DNA of 64,000 nucleotides from Pachyseris speciosa (lineage: Eukaryota > Cnidaria > Anthozoa > Scleractinia > Pachyseridae), in assembly GCA_016490735.1 (NCBI GenBank), contig JAEMWC010000959.1, positions 30,001-94,000 on the forward strand, read 5' to 3'. The notes beneath the pieces are model-generated. The model had not been told where the DNA came from. It did no database searches and saw only the letters and a program-made list of their open reading frames with translations. Each line of letters opens with the position of its first letter. The first letter of the stretch is position 1. Below are positions 19,141 to 29,372 of this stretch, piece by piece. The position numbers were made by a program, and so were the translations under genes.

Positions 19141-19149
19141 GCTCAGTAA
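18911..19149 (+). CDS. ORF with two CDDC motifs
   Basis: The frame is open to TAA 19149 but has no ATG at its start. It encodes two similar segments, TLCDDCGRRVEKLL and CLCDDCCSRVDEKL, about 27 residues apart. The repeated CxxC followed by RVxxKL suggests a duplicated metal-binding hairpin. Function unknown. The lack of ATG may mean 5' decay or that a start further upstream was lost. Confidence 0.35.
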
Positions 19150-19222
19150 TTGCTGACAATTATTAAGCAACCGCTGAATAATTACTAAGCAACTGCTGAA
19201 TAATTGCTCAGCAACTGTTTAT
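19139..19222. promoter_or_regulatory. Short repeats upstream of the membrane protein gene
   Basis: Three variants of CAACYGCTGAATAATTRCT lie in tandem with 22-bp spacing, each containing a partly self-complementary core. A related stretch occurs at 5770-5815 in element A before the equivalent gene. Possible promoter element or slippage-prone spacer; role not known. Confidence 0.35.
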
Positions 19223-19284
19223 CATTTTTGCTTACTCAGTATTTTGCTGGCAAATTGAACTTTCTTCTGTATAATATATTCGCA

Positions 19285-19764
19285 ATGGCGGGAGCACAAC
19301 CTGAAGCCCCCGCTGTCGAAACAGCGCCCAATGGACAACTTACTTCGTCTCAGCCAACCACACAGCGCCAAAAAAACCCCAAACGGGTTGCTGCGGACAA
19401 GTTGGTAGCTGAAAGAAACAGACAGGCTAGAGAAGCGCAGAAAAAAGATGTGACAGAAGCCAATGTTATAATTGAAGGCAAAAAAGCCAAAAATGCCGCA
19501 GAAAAGGCTGCTGTGAGTGTTACTCCAACCGCCCCGAAGCAGGAAGCCGCGCCCAAAGACACAGGCGGCATTTCCTTCGGTACCGCTCTGGCTGTGGGTT
19601 CTCTTCTTGTTGGGGCGGCTGGAGTTTATTATCAGCGTGAAGCGATACAAGAAAGGCTTCAGTCTTTGGCACCACGAAAACAGGAAGGTGCCCCGAGCCC
19701 TCCTGTTCCCAGCGAGCCCGCTCCCGTGCCGCAGAGGAAAGGGGAGATCCGGAAAATGGATTAA
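19285..19764 (+). CDS. Single-pass membrane protein with Ala/Lys-rich N-terminus
   Basis: Intact: ATG 19285 to TAA 19764, 159 residues. The N-terminal 100 residues are rich in Ala, Lys, Gln and Pro and resemble a charged, partly helical tail. A hydrophobic stretch (FGTALAVGSLLVGAAGVYYQ) at about residues 100-120 is a likely membrane span, followed by a proline-rich basic tail. The gene at 5889-6445 is its broken counterpart. Function unknown; possibly a virion membrane or internal protein. Confidence 0.65.
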   Translation: MAGAQPEAPAVETAPNGQLTSSQPTTQRQKNPKRVAADKLVAERNRQAREAQKKDVTEANVIIEGKKAKNAAEKAAVSVTPTAPKQEAAPKDTGGISFGTALAVGSLLVGAAGVYYQREAIQERLQSLAPRKQEGAPSPPVPSEPAPVPQRKGEIRKMD

Positions 19765-19799
19765 TTTCTATTGAATATTTGCAGCAATTGTATATAGAA

Positions 19800-20096
19800 A
19801 TGTTTTTCAAATGCATTCAGAACCATGAACACCTTTTCATGTTCGTGGGAGGAACAATTTTATTATTGTCAATTCCATCCCAGTTGATTCCATCTTTTCT
19901 TGCATACTTGCTGGGTCTTTATTTGCTTTTACAAAATGACCAGCACCCCAGACTGGAGGACATGGAAGATGAAGATCCTGACGATTTGTTAATTAATGAA
20001 GATAATAAAGGAAAATTTCATTTTGAAAAAAAAATGGCAAAAAAGAGGGAAGCTGATAAAGAGTTGAAACAGCAACCACCAAATTATTTCAATTGA
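19800..20096 (+). CDS. Small membrane protein with acidic and basic tail
   Basis: ATG 19800 is chosen because the frame upstream has no ATG. 98 residues: two adjacent hydrophobic segments (LFMFVGGTILLLSIPSQLIP, then FLAYLLGLYLLL), an acidic patch (EDMEDEDPDDLLINED) and a lysine-rich end. It lies 35 bases after the previous stop in the same direction. The frame is intact here and broken in element A. No family recognised. Confidence 0.6.
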   Translation: MFFKCIQNHEHLFMFVGGTILLLSIPSQLIPSFLAYLLGLYLLLQNDQHPRLEDMEDEDPDDLLINEDNKGKFHFEKKMAKKREADKELKQQPPNYFN

Positions 20097-20340
20097 AGAG
20101 ACATTTGCAAGCAGTTATATGGCGATGATCCCAGTTTCATTTTGTGCCTGCTGTTTTTGGGCGGCAAGTGTGGCTTTTGTGGCGGCTTGTTGGGCTGTTA
20201 AAATTGAAGAAGCTTTCCAAGAAGGCTTTGAGTCTGCGATTGAGTATATAAACAATCATCAGAAGAGTTATGATGGCCAAACATACAATAATGAGTTTAA
20301 AAAAGATTGAGGTGATAAAAAAAAATTTCCAATTAAACTT
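20097..20340. mobile_element. Second cassette present in B, absent from A
   Basis: B has about 220 extra bases relative to A between the acidic-tail gene and the next hydrophobic protein. The cassette holds the 63-codon ORF 20119-20310 and is flanked by similar GTTATATGGC / TTACATTGGC sequences that coincide with the single GTTATATTGGC of A. Confidence 0.5.
20119..20310 (+). CDS. Short membrane protein, cassette gene
   Basis: Intact, 63 residues, ATG 20119. It opens with a hydrophobic, cysteine-containing span (VSFCACCFWAASVAFVAACW) and continues with a polar helical tail (EEAFQEGFESAIEYINNHQK). Only in element B. No family recognised. Confidence 0.5.
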   Translation: MAMIPVSFCACCFWAASVAFVAACWAVKIEEAFQEGFESAIEYINNHQKSYDGQTYNNEFKKD

Positions 20341-20360
20341 TCAGGCTTTTTTACATTGGC

Positions 20361-20581
20361 ATGTCTGACAACAAGCTTGTCAAAAAGTTGATGGATGCAG
20401 GGACTATCATGGTCTTTGTTACTGGCATTGGTTGGATCGTAAAAAAGGTTGTGAAATAAAATTTCATAACCGACCCTAGCAGTGGTTTTTCATCCTTCGA
20501 TAAGTTTACTCTTGTAATGGCGGGCGCTATAGCGTCAAGAGACTATCTCCAAGACAAAAAAATCATCCCTGCCAACTTTTG
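20361..20581 (+). pseudogene. Small hydrophobic protein (element B)
   Basis: ATG 20361 opens MSDNKLVKKLMDAGTIMVFV, with a hydrophobic stretch ending at TAA 20456-20458. A second conserved piece (MAGAIASRDYLQDKKIIPAN) is readable at 20518-20581. In A the corresponding two pieces are likewise out of register, so one ancestral gene of about 70 codons is likely. Function unknown. Confidence 0.45.
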
Positions 20582-20608
20582 ATTTAAAAAATAGGACATT
20601 CGTATAAG

Positions 20609-21034
20609 ATGGCAACCATTGCTATAATGGTTGGCGACGCGGTTCTTAATGCTGCAACATTCATCGGTGGCAATTATCTCGCGAAAGCGCTTGGCGGCGG
20701 CGACGACGCTGCGCTTGACGAAAAAAAGCGCCACGACAAGGCACTCGAAGATTATCAGGCGGCTTATGCAAAATAGAACCGCCAGCGCACCAAGCTCCTT
20801 GACTGGATCCAGACCAATGCGCAAATAAAAGTGCAGGCCAAGCAGAACTTTACCAACACCGACTACGCTTTCAAACTTTATAACCAGGCACATCCCAACC
20901 GAATTCTTACTCCGCTGAAAGAGCCTAAGTTCTCCGATTTCTACCTGCCGAGCGAGCAGCAAAAAAAGGCCGAGCTCGTTTTTTTGGGCGCTGGGACTCT
21001 CGCTTTGGGCTATGCTGCTTTTCGTGTCCTTTGA
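20609..21034 (+). pseudogene. Conserved element protein with hydrophobic tail (element B)
   Basis: ATG 20609; a single in-frame stop, TAG 20774-20776, interrupts an otherwise open frame of 142 codons ending at 21034. N-terminal glycine/alanine-rich segment (NAATFIGGNYLAKALGGGDD), a charged helix, the conserved YAFKLYNQAHPNRILTPLK, then a hydrophobic C-terminus (VFLGAGTLALGYAAF). One point mutation separates it from an open gene. Function unknown, possibly membrane-inserted. Confidence 0.6.
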
Positions 21035-21410
21035 TTACAGCCCCGGACCAATTGAACAATAAGCAACCAATAAAAATGGATCTTCTGGAAGGTGTTAGGC
21101 AACTCCTTCCCGAGTTGAAAGAAAAAATTCTCTCTGAGTTAATTAAAGAAAAAGTTAATGACCTGACCAAAATGGGGTGGGAAAAGATGCATAAAGAACT
21201 TGTGGAAAATATTGAGCAGAGGGCAAAGAATCCATATGGCTGGTGAATTGATTTTCATGGTTTGCTCAGTGTTATGATGGGGGAGATTTTAGCAAGATCA
21301 ATAACAACTTTTTTTATTTTCACCGGTTCGTCCATAACGTAAAAGAGGTGTGGCGGCGAGATTCAGAAAAAAAATTTAAATAAGCTGAAAAGGTTGAAAT
21401 AGACGCTTTG
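21035..21410. mobile_element. Third cassette in B, flanked by direct repeats
   Basis: The C-terminal coding end of the preceding gene (GCTTTGGGCTATGCTGC, near 21002) occurs again at about 21407-21440 right before the integrase, where element A has it only once. The 370-bp stretch between the copies contains the 56-codon ORF 21076-21246. Such a bounded duplication suggests insertion by recombination at a short repeat. Confidence 0.6.
21076..21246 (+). CDS. Small amphipathic helical protein, cassette gene
   Basis: Intact, 56 residues, ATG 21076: repeated Leu/Glu/Lys heptad-like spacing (LLPELKEKILSELIKEKVND). No membrane span. It lies between the direct repeats that bound the third cassette. 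No family recognised. Confidence 0.5.
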   Translation: MDLLEGVRQLLPELKEKILSELIKEKVNDLTKMGWEKMHKELVENIEQRAKNPYGW

Positions 21411-21457
21411 GGCTACGCTACTTTTCGTTTCCTTTGAAGTTTTATTTGTGTTGAAAT

Positions 21458-22559
21458 ATGGACGCCAAACTCGCAAAGGTTTATTACAGCCCTGGAGGCT
21501 ATTGGAAAGGTCTCGCCGTGATCAAAAAACTGGCTGAAGCTGCAAAGGTTTCTGAAGAAACGCAAAAAGGTGGCTGATCAAGCAGGCGCTTTGGCAGATT
21601 TATCTTCCGGCGCCGCGACGCATTCCTCGGCCGAAGTTTGATGTTTTCACTCCGAATAAGGTGCACCAAGCTGACCTCCTTTTTTTATGCCGCATGACAA
21701 ACTCCCCCGTGGGCGCAAAGTGTACAAATATGCGCTGACGGTTGTCGACGTGGCCAGCCGCTACAAAGAGGCCCAACCCTTGACCTCAAAAAATTCTGAC
21801 GATGTCGCCGCGGCATTTCGCAAAATATACAAACGCTCTCCTCTTAAATGGCCGGAAATGCTCCAGGTTGATCCCGGGCGTGAATTTATGGGTGATGTAA
21901 CGAAAGAGATGGAAAACCACAAAACATATATCCGGCGCGGGCACCCCGAAATTCACCGCGACCTGGCCATTCTCGAGCGTTTTAACCGCTCCCTGGCTGA
22001 GCGCCTGTTTGGTTACCAGTATGCTGCCTAAATGCATTTGCAGGAAGGCCAGCGATCGGTCGCGTGGGTGAGACGACTTCCGGAACTTGTTGCGGATTTG
22101 AACAATGACGAAACAGGCCTACCTGGTAAAAAACCGGCAGTTGAGATTAAAGAAAAAGCGGTTGTTTCCAAGCCTTCAACGACATATCAAAGACCTGTTG
22201 GGAATCGAGAAAAACAGCTCCCTCCTCTTGTCAATGTCCGCTATCTTTACCAACCGGGCGAGTTGGAGGGCGGCAAAAAGAGAGCTACAGATCCTGTTTG
22301 GTCTTTGAAAGTCTTCAAAATTGAAAAAACTGGCGTAAAACCTGATACGCCTGTTTTGTACTATTTGCACGACGGATCCAAACGCAGTTTCGTGCGCGAA
22401 GAGCTGTTGGTTGTTCCGCCAAACACAGAGCTACCCCCGAAAAGCTCATATGCATCTAATGCAACAACATTTGAAGCTCATTTTGCAACCGCTTTATTTC
22501 GGTTTCAATGGCTTCTTGCGCCTCATGTTGTTGCTTTTTCATTTCTTGCAGAACTTTAA
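21458..22559 (+). pseudogene. Retroviral-type (RVE) integrase, DDE family (element B)
   Basis: ATG 21458 opens MDAKLAKVYYSPGGYWKG. Frameshifts occur near 21560 and 21685. The core shows the first aspartate (HQADLL, about 21,663-21,675), the second (LQVDPGREF, near 21,865) and the glutamate (ILERFNRSLAERL, codon 21975-21977), so all three acidic residues survive in the DNA. A TAA at 22029-22031 then truncates the protein before the C-terminal domain, which continues from ATG 22032 to the chromodomain-like tail near 22,440. The original stop is lost and the frame reads on to 22559. Confidence 0.85.
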
Positions 22560-22668
22560 GTTGTTCGAATTTTTTTTTCAAATCTCTTAAACCAGTTTTT
22601 TGTTTTAACACGCTCTGCTTCCATCTATATTATGCGGGTTCATTTTTCAATTGAAAATTTCATTTAAC
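22447..22668. mobile_element. Fourth cassette in B, between integrase and polymerase
   Basis: Where A passes directly from the integrase end (AAAAGCTCAT) to the polymerase end (CTAACCATTCGTTAATGC), B has about 222 extra bases. They contain a minus-strand coiled-coil ORF (22456-22624) and now supply the terminal codons of both neighbouring genes. Confidence 0.65.
22456..22624 (-). pseudogene. Small coiled-coil protein, cassette gene
   Basis: ATG 22624 opens MEAERVKTKNWFKRFEKK. A one-base shift in a run of A leads into a strongly helical segment (EMKKQQHEAQEAIETEIKRL) ending at TAG 22456-22458, about 55 codons. It is in the same direction as the polymerase, immediately downstream of it. No family recognised. 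Confidence 0.5.
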
Positions 22669-25600
22669 CATTCGTTAATGCTTTCCATTTCTGCATCAGT
22701 TGACATTGGTGGAGGTGGGTTGTACCCAAATGCGTTTGTGTGGATTCCATCATCTTCTATGCATCTTTTTGAGTCAAATGGAGAAAGAGAAGTCTTGTTC
22801 ACGTCCATGCCAAAGATGTGGTGCCCTTAGCTTCGGAGAATGTTCATTCCGTGTGTCAGCTGCTTCTTAACATCGAGGGTGTCTTTGTACTGTTCGCGTT
22901 TGATTTCTTTTTTGACTATGTTTTTTTTTTCACCCCTTTTGCCTCTTTCATGTTTTTTTCGTTTGCTCTCATGATTGAATACATCTTTGGCCGCAAACCG
23001 ACATACTCAGCAATCGGTGCGCCTGCGCACTCGTCTTTCATTTTGCCCAAAACCTTTTTGTTGGTTTCTGAATGCAGCCGGTGGTCTTTCGGGTAGTCGC
23101 TTGTGTCAAATAGATTTTGGCCGAGGCAGCCTTCGGGACCCATGTCTTTGTAAATGTCCTCCGTTTGGATTTCGAGCAGGAAGCTATCCGTGTCTGTGTA
23201 CAAAAGCTCGCATCTCTGCCCGTAATTCTTTTTCAAAACATTGTTGTAAAAATCATCCATTAGAAGTTTGATGTTTTCCAAAATTGTCGCGCCGGTGTAA
23301 ATGGGTTTGTTAAGGCAGAGTTTGCTTTTGCGCATGCTTATTCCTGCAAGATCATTTGCGAAGAACTCGTGCCGAGAGTACAGGAGGTTTGCAATTAGTT
23401 TCCTCAACCTGGTTGTCTCATGAGAGCGCACCAGTTTTACATCTGTGCGGTTGCGCAAATTTTCCATGGTTTTCCCGAAAACAGAGTTGCTCATCAGTTT
23501 GTAAAAGTCCTTTTCAAACGTGTTTTGGGATTTTTTCCCGAAACTCTGTGTTCATCATGATATAAGGCTTTATCCACGGTTTTTGTTCAAATTCCAACAC
23601 TCTGTGAACTTTTTTTCAATCTCATGCCTTGTTTTAGGTAAGACTGCAGAATGCGATAATGTACCACGTAGTTCTTTTTGTCCTGCAACGTGAGCAAAAG
23701 TTTTGGGCAGTCTGGAGGGTTAATCATTTTCTTTTGGTATGGCGACAGCCATTCGTTTTTTACGGTTTTTTGCTTTGGTGCAAGAGCTGTTATGCGCTTC
23801 GTGGAGTTCTTGGGGGTAATCGAAGTCGACTTCAAGAAAATAGCCTTTTTTGCAATTTTCTGGAATCTCCAAAATTTCGCCCTCCGAGGGGATCCAAGAA
23901 TTCCATTTAAATTTTCCCACTGGAAGCGATTTGCTCATTGCCCACCCATAAGGATTGTTTGCGTCAAAATGCATGATATGGGGGTTTGGTTTGTTTTCAT
24001 CATAACCTGGCACCTGTGGGTTGTTCGCTTTGGCGTATCTCCTGCTGACCATTGAAATGCCGCCGCGCATCCCGCGCTCAATAAACATATGCATGTCAAT
24101 ATCTGTCAGGAGTTACAACTCGACACCTGTCTTTTTCAGAAGCGCGTCCCACGACAGGCCGGGGGTTTTGCACCCAAACTTTCCCAAACCTCCGTCTGAA
24201 ATGTATTCGCCGGAAAGGTTGCTGAAGAAAAGTTCTTTTGCTGGTAGGCTCGTTTCCCCAAATTTTTCCCACGAATCCATGTGCTCGTGTGGGTAAATTC
24301 CTTTTTTTGCATAGTAGATTAAGTTTTGCTGGTTCGGGGCAAAGTCTTCGTTATTTTTAGCGCTTCTTTCGGTGTGGCTTTCACAAGTACGTCTAAACTG
24401 GCCAACAGAAATGCCTTGCTGTCAATGAAACGCAGGTTCCCCAGAGAAAATGAGATGTACTTCTTCATGTTTTTAGCAATGCAGTTCAGCTCACCGGCCT
24501 CTTCCACTTTCGACATTGCCTGCATCAGGTGGTGCGCGTGGTATCCTTTCAGGTTGTGGAATACGACAGAAATGGGGATTGTTTTGGGGTTTATTCGCAG
24601 TTTTTTGTTGCATGCGTCGTGTGCGGCGCCGCGGAATTTGCCTGTGATGTGGCAATGATCTTTCTCCGCGTCTCTGTATTTTTCGCAAATAAGTGGTTCT
24701 TTGCAGAAAAGACAATTTTTTGGGTTCTCTCTTCAAATTTGTCGTCGGCATTTTTTATTTTTCTTTGTGCTTTTGGTCCAATAAATTTAATTTTGTACAA
24801 ACACCTTTTGACCACCACACCTCTGACCCCAGTACTTGCCCTATGTTGGGGCCTTACACGGATTTTGAATCAATAGCGTCTTTTACAATGAGATCTTTGT
24901 CACAAATGTGGCATTTTTTCGCCGTGTTGTAATTATACCAGTCAACTGATGTCATTTGGATCGTCACCGGGGTTTCCAGACTTTTGCGCAATTTCTTTTC
25001 CAGGCTAATAATTTTGTTGAGAAACACTTCCACCGCATTTTTGTCGCCATCACAGCCTTGCCAGTATTTCCCGAAGGGGTGGCTTAGCCCATCGCTTCTC
25101 ACACATGTTACCGCAAACCCACAAGCTACGTGCTTGTTTGTTTTTTCTGTGCATGCCGTTTTTTCGCGTTGATCCTTGGGGATTTTGTCAATCAGAGCTT
25201 CGAAGTCGGCGTAAATTATGAATGGTGCTTTCATTTGTCTGTTGTAGTTTTGAAACTTTAGTGCGGTTTTGCCTTTTTCTGGCATTTCAATTGTGGGGGT
25301 TCCTTTCACTCCGTTGCAGTATTTCTGATGATTGGCAAGGATATTTTCCGTTGTGGACCCGATAAGACACATTACGCAGAAATGTTTTTAGTTTGAATGT
25401 TTGGTTTGGTCGAAAAGCAAAGATGACAACCTCTTCACAAAACAGTAATATTGTTTTTCATCTTCATGAAGAAGCATCAGGTTGATTGTTGGGATTCTTT
25501 TGTCTTGTATGCTTATTCTGAGAGATGTTACTTCGTCATTTTCCCATCCAAATACGTTTAGTACAAGAAACGGGTTTTGTTTTTCGAGTTTGCAAAGCTG

Positions 25601-26321
25601 TTTCAAAGGTGTTGGAAAATCGATGCCTTCCCAGTTAATTCCATCTTCTCTCGGATATTCGTTGGGTCCTTGTGCATCTTTTTCAACAGGAAATCTTGCA
25701 GCTTTCAAAGCCTATTTCAAACATTCGTTATCACGGTTTTGCACATTAATAATCGCTTTTTTGATGGCCGGTGTTTTTGGTGTCTGAATGTAAGTGCCGC
25801 CTCTCAGGGGTTGATATCTTGCAGCATTAACATAAGCAATCGTGATTTTATCAACGGCCCATCCTGATCCTTGTTCTGACCAATTATCTATGTCCCCGTT
25901 AATCATGTCAACAAAGAGGTCAAAATGTTTGGTCAAACGTTTGATTAAGGTTTGCTTTTGTGAAAACTTGTGGCAAATCTTGAAAGTAGTGCCTTTGTGT
26001 TTCTTCCACCTATTCCCCATTTTCGTTTTGCCTTTCCCTTTTAAAATGTACCTCCATACCAAACTCTGTTTTAACGATTCCAATTTTATCAATTTCACTC
26101 TTTATGACATCAAAGGATTTCTCGCGCATTGTGTTTTCGGTGAAATTAATAATGCTCTGCCTGTTTGGGTTTTCGGGATTTACATCCATCCTCCAAACAT
26201 TCAGCCAATCGTTAAAATTGGTGTCTGAAACTTTAAACTCATCCCAAACAGGGGCTTGGGCGGGCGGGCCGGCGTTTCCTCCCGCTTGCGCAGCTTCTCC
26301 GTAATACTCTGCTGCTGCCAT
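22647..26321 (-). pseudogene. Protein-primed type B DNA polymerase (element B)
   Basis: ATG 26321 lies inside the right TIR; the end is TGA at 22647-22649, about 1,225 codons, normal for Polinton polymerases. Order: leader, N-terminal region around 25,700-26,100 (DLFVDMINGDIDNWSEQGSG), exonuclease motif YADFEALIDKIP (about 25,200), cysteine-rich region near 24,900 (CHICDKDLI), motif A region FDANNPYGWAMSKSLP (about 23,960), motif B region [15 protein letters not shown] (about 23,460), and motif [14 protein letters not shown] (about 23,190) with both aspartates. At least six frameshifts or stops separate these blocks. It replicates the element by protein priming in the family model. Confidence 0.88.
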
Positions 26322-26761
26322 CCTTTGTGTATACCTGTGTATGTTTTTTCTTCAAATGGGGTTTGAGGTGGCGCAAATTGCATTGTTTGGCTGGTTTCAG
26401 TTGTTGAATACACATCCCTCCACCACCACCCCCACACCTCCTCCACCGCCACCCCCACACCCCCACCACGACCACCCCCACACCCCGACCACCACCACCC
26501 CCACACCCCGACCACCACCCCCCCCCCCCCACCATCCCGCTCTGCGCGTTATGCTTTCTTTAGACACACACATATAAAATGAGGGTTCTGGTCGTACACC
26601 CACACAATATCATCTTATTTCCTCATTTTAAGTCTTAAACCGATGTGTTCTTAACGACGAGCGGCGCGAGGAGTTAAGAACATATCGGTTTAAGACTTAA
26701 AATGAGGAAATAACATGATATTGCGTGGGTGTGCGCCAGAACCCTCATTTTATATGTATGT
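26246..26761 (-). repeat. Right terminal inverted repeat of element B
   Basis: Reverse complement of the left TIR, about 510 bp, with a longer C-rich (G-rich on the other strand) minisatellite at 26,417-26,537 and the polymerase start at 26,321. The end is placed before the TTAAGA flank. Confidence 0.85.
26563..26761. repeat. Terminal palindrome of element B, right
   Basis: Same structure as at the left end: arms of about 90 bp around a loop at about 26655-26673 (CGACGAGCGGCGCGAGGAG). This loop is the exact reverse complement of the left loop, as expected if the whole palindrome belongs to the TIR. Confidence 0.85.
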
Positions 26762-26767
26762 TTAAGA

Positions 26768-29372
26768 ATTTCGTCCTCTGTTGAATCCCAAGCATTCCAC
26801 TTAGATTCTCCCACCGGAAGGGCTTCACACATTGCCCCACCATAAAGATTGTTCATGTCTAAATACATAATGAACGTTGTTGGTTTGTTTTCGTCATAAC
26901 CTGGTACCAGTGGTTTGTTTGCTTTGGCGTATCTCTTGCTAGCCATTGAAATGCCTCCCCTTATGCTGCGTTCAATTAACAAATGCGTGTCAATGTCTGG
27001 TAGTTCCAATTCTATGCCTGTCTTTTTTAGGAGCGCGTCCCACGACAGGCCGGGTGATGTGTAATAATGCGCAGGGTCCAAGTCATACTGCGTTTGGTAG
27101 AGATTTTGAAAGTTTTCAAACACGTCAGCCAAAAGCGCAACGTCCGTTTTCACATAAAGGTCGTGGTAGTCCCCGACGGTTTTGCAACCGAATGTTTCCC
27201 AAACCTTTTGTGCGTGTTGGTAATCGGCGTCTAAGATGTGCTCGCCGGAAAGGTTGTTGAAGAAAAAATGTTTGGCTGGCAAGCTCGTTTCCCCAAATCT
27301 TTCACACGAATCCATGTACTCGTAGGGGTAAATGCCTTTTTTGTACAACAAATACAGTTTTCCTACTTCTGGGCAAAGCCTTTTTGTTATTTTCAGCGCC
27401 TCTTTAGGTGTTGCTTTCACAAGTGCATCGAGGCTGGAGAGCAGAAAGGCATTGCTGTCAATGAAACGCAGGTTTCCTAAAGTGAATGAGATGTATTTCT
27501 CCATGTTTTTGGCAATGCAGTTTAGATCTCCAGCTCCTTCCACTTTCGACATCGCCTGCATCAGGTGGTGCGCGCGTAGCCTTTCAGGTTGTGGAACACG
27601 ACGGGGATGGTAATGGTTTTGGGGTCTATGCGCAGTTTTTTGTTGTACGCGTCGTGAGCGGCTCCGCGGAATTTGCCTGTGATGTGGCAGTGATCTTTCA
27701 CGGCGCCTCTAAAGTTTTTGCAAAGCAGTGGTATCGCGCAGAAAAGACATTCTTCTTGGTTTTTCTCTATCCATTTGTCGAGCTGTCTTTTTGCTTTCTT
27801 TGTGCTTTGGGACCAATAAAATTAATTTTGTACAAACATCCTTTGTGGCTTTGTCCGCAGTACTTTCCTGTGTCAAAGTCCCACACGGGTTTTGAATTAA
27901 AAACGTTTTGTTTCATGAGATCTTTGTCGCAAATGTGGCATTTTTTGGCTGTTTTGTAATTATACCAGTCAGCAGATGTCATTTTAATCGGCACTGGGGT
28001 TTCAAGGCTTTTGCGAAGTTTTTTTTCCTTAGCAAGAAGGCTATAGAGAATTTTCTCTACTGCGTTTCTGTTTCCATCATAGCCTTGCCTGTATTTCTCA
28101 GCTTTGCCGCTTTTCCCGTCGCTCTCCCACATGTTGCCGCAAAGCCACAAGCTACGTGCTTATTTGTTTTTTCTGTGCGAGCCGTTCGTTCGCGATAGTC
28201 TTCGGGGATTTTTTGAATCAGAGCTTCGAAGTCAGCGTAAACTATGAAAGGGGCTTTCATTTGTCTGTTGTAGTTTTGAAATTTTAGTGTTTTTTTTTTC
28301 CTTTTTCGGGCATTTCAATTCTTGTTGGTTTTCCGTTAGCGCCATTGCAGTTTTTTTGATAGTCGGCAAGGATCTTTACTGTTGTAAAGCCGATAAGGCA
28401 CATTACGCAGAAGTGTTTTTTGCTACTGTGTTTGGTTTGGTCGAAAAGCAGAGAGAGCCTTTTCACAAAACAATAATGTTGTGTTTCATCTCCATGAAGA
28501 AGCATCAAGTTGATTCTTTCGACTCTTTTGTCTTTTGTGCTGATTCTGAGAGAAGTAACGTTGTCGTTTTCCCAGCCAAACACGTTCATTGCAAGGGTGG
28601 GATTTTGTTTTTCAAGTTTGCAAAGTTGTTTCAAAGGTGTGGGAAAATCAATGCCATCCCAGTTCAAACCGTCTTTTCTTGGATACTTGCTGGGTCTTTG
28701 TGCATCTTTTTCTACAGGAAACCTTGCAGCTTTCAAGGCCCATTTCAAACATTCGTTATCTCGGTTTTTCACATTGACAATTGCTTTTTTGGTGGCCAAT
28801 TTTTTAGGTGTTGGGATGTATGTGCCCCACCCCCCCAGAGGTTGATAGTTTGCAACATTAAAATAAGCAATTGAAATTCTATCAACAACCCATCCTGATC
28901 CCTGTTCTGACCAATTGTCTATTTCCCCGTTTGTATTGTCAATAAATTCGTCAAATTTTGCGTTAAATTGTTCTCTAAGGTTTGTGTTTGTAAAGATCGT
29001 TGGTTCATCTTTAAAATAGTGTCTCTGTTTGTTCTACCATTCTGCCATTTTCGTGCTGCCTTTCTCATGTAAAATGAACTTCCATACCAAATTATACTTT
29101 AATGCTGCCCAAATCAGAAATTTCATCTTTTATAACATGATAAGCTTTGTCACGCATTTCGTTTTGTGAAAAACTAATAATACTCTGATTATTAGGTTTA
29201 CAGGATCAACGCTCATTCTGTGAACATTCAACCAATCATTAAAATTGGTGTCTGAAACAAAAAAATCATCATACAAAGCGCTTGGGTGGGCGGGCCGATG
29301 TTTCTCCCCCGCTGGGGCGGCTTCGCCGTAGTACTCTTTGAGCGCCTCTTCCCCCACGCGTGCTGCTGCCAT
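26768..29372 (-). pseudogene. Type B DNA polymerase, N-terminal and central part (element A)
   Basis: The start ATG at 29372 gives the leader MAAARVGEEALKEYYGEAAP. The exonuclease motif YADFEALIQKIP lies near 28,225, a cysteine-rich CHICDKDLM near 27,930, and a long open block (27561 down to about 26768) carries the region before motif A, ending with YLDMNNLYGGAMCEALP. Several frameshifts, including one in a T run near 28,290. The gene is cut at 26,768 by element B and continues at 9,713. Confidence 0.85.

Larger units (their letters stand above)
9720..26761. mobile_element. Polinton-like element B, complete end to end, decayed
   Basis: About 17.0 kb bounded by inverted repeats of about 510 bp, within the usual size of Polintons/Mavericks. 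Flanks TCAAGA (9714-9719) and TTAAGA (26762-26767) form a 5-of-6 match to the 6-bp target duplication typical of the group. It holds polymerase B, RVE integrase, packaging ATPase and major capsid genes plus about 15 smaller ORFs. It interrupts the polymerase gene of element A, so it inserted later. Multiple stops and frameshifts show it is also inactive now. No Ulp1/adenain-type protease was recognised. Confidence 0.88.

Noticed and set aside
9720..26761. Ulp1/adenain-type maturation protease
   Set aside because: I looked for a His-Asp/Glu-Gln-Cys arrangement in the unassigned genes and found none I could support.
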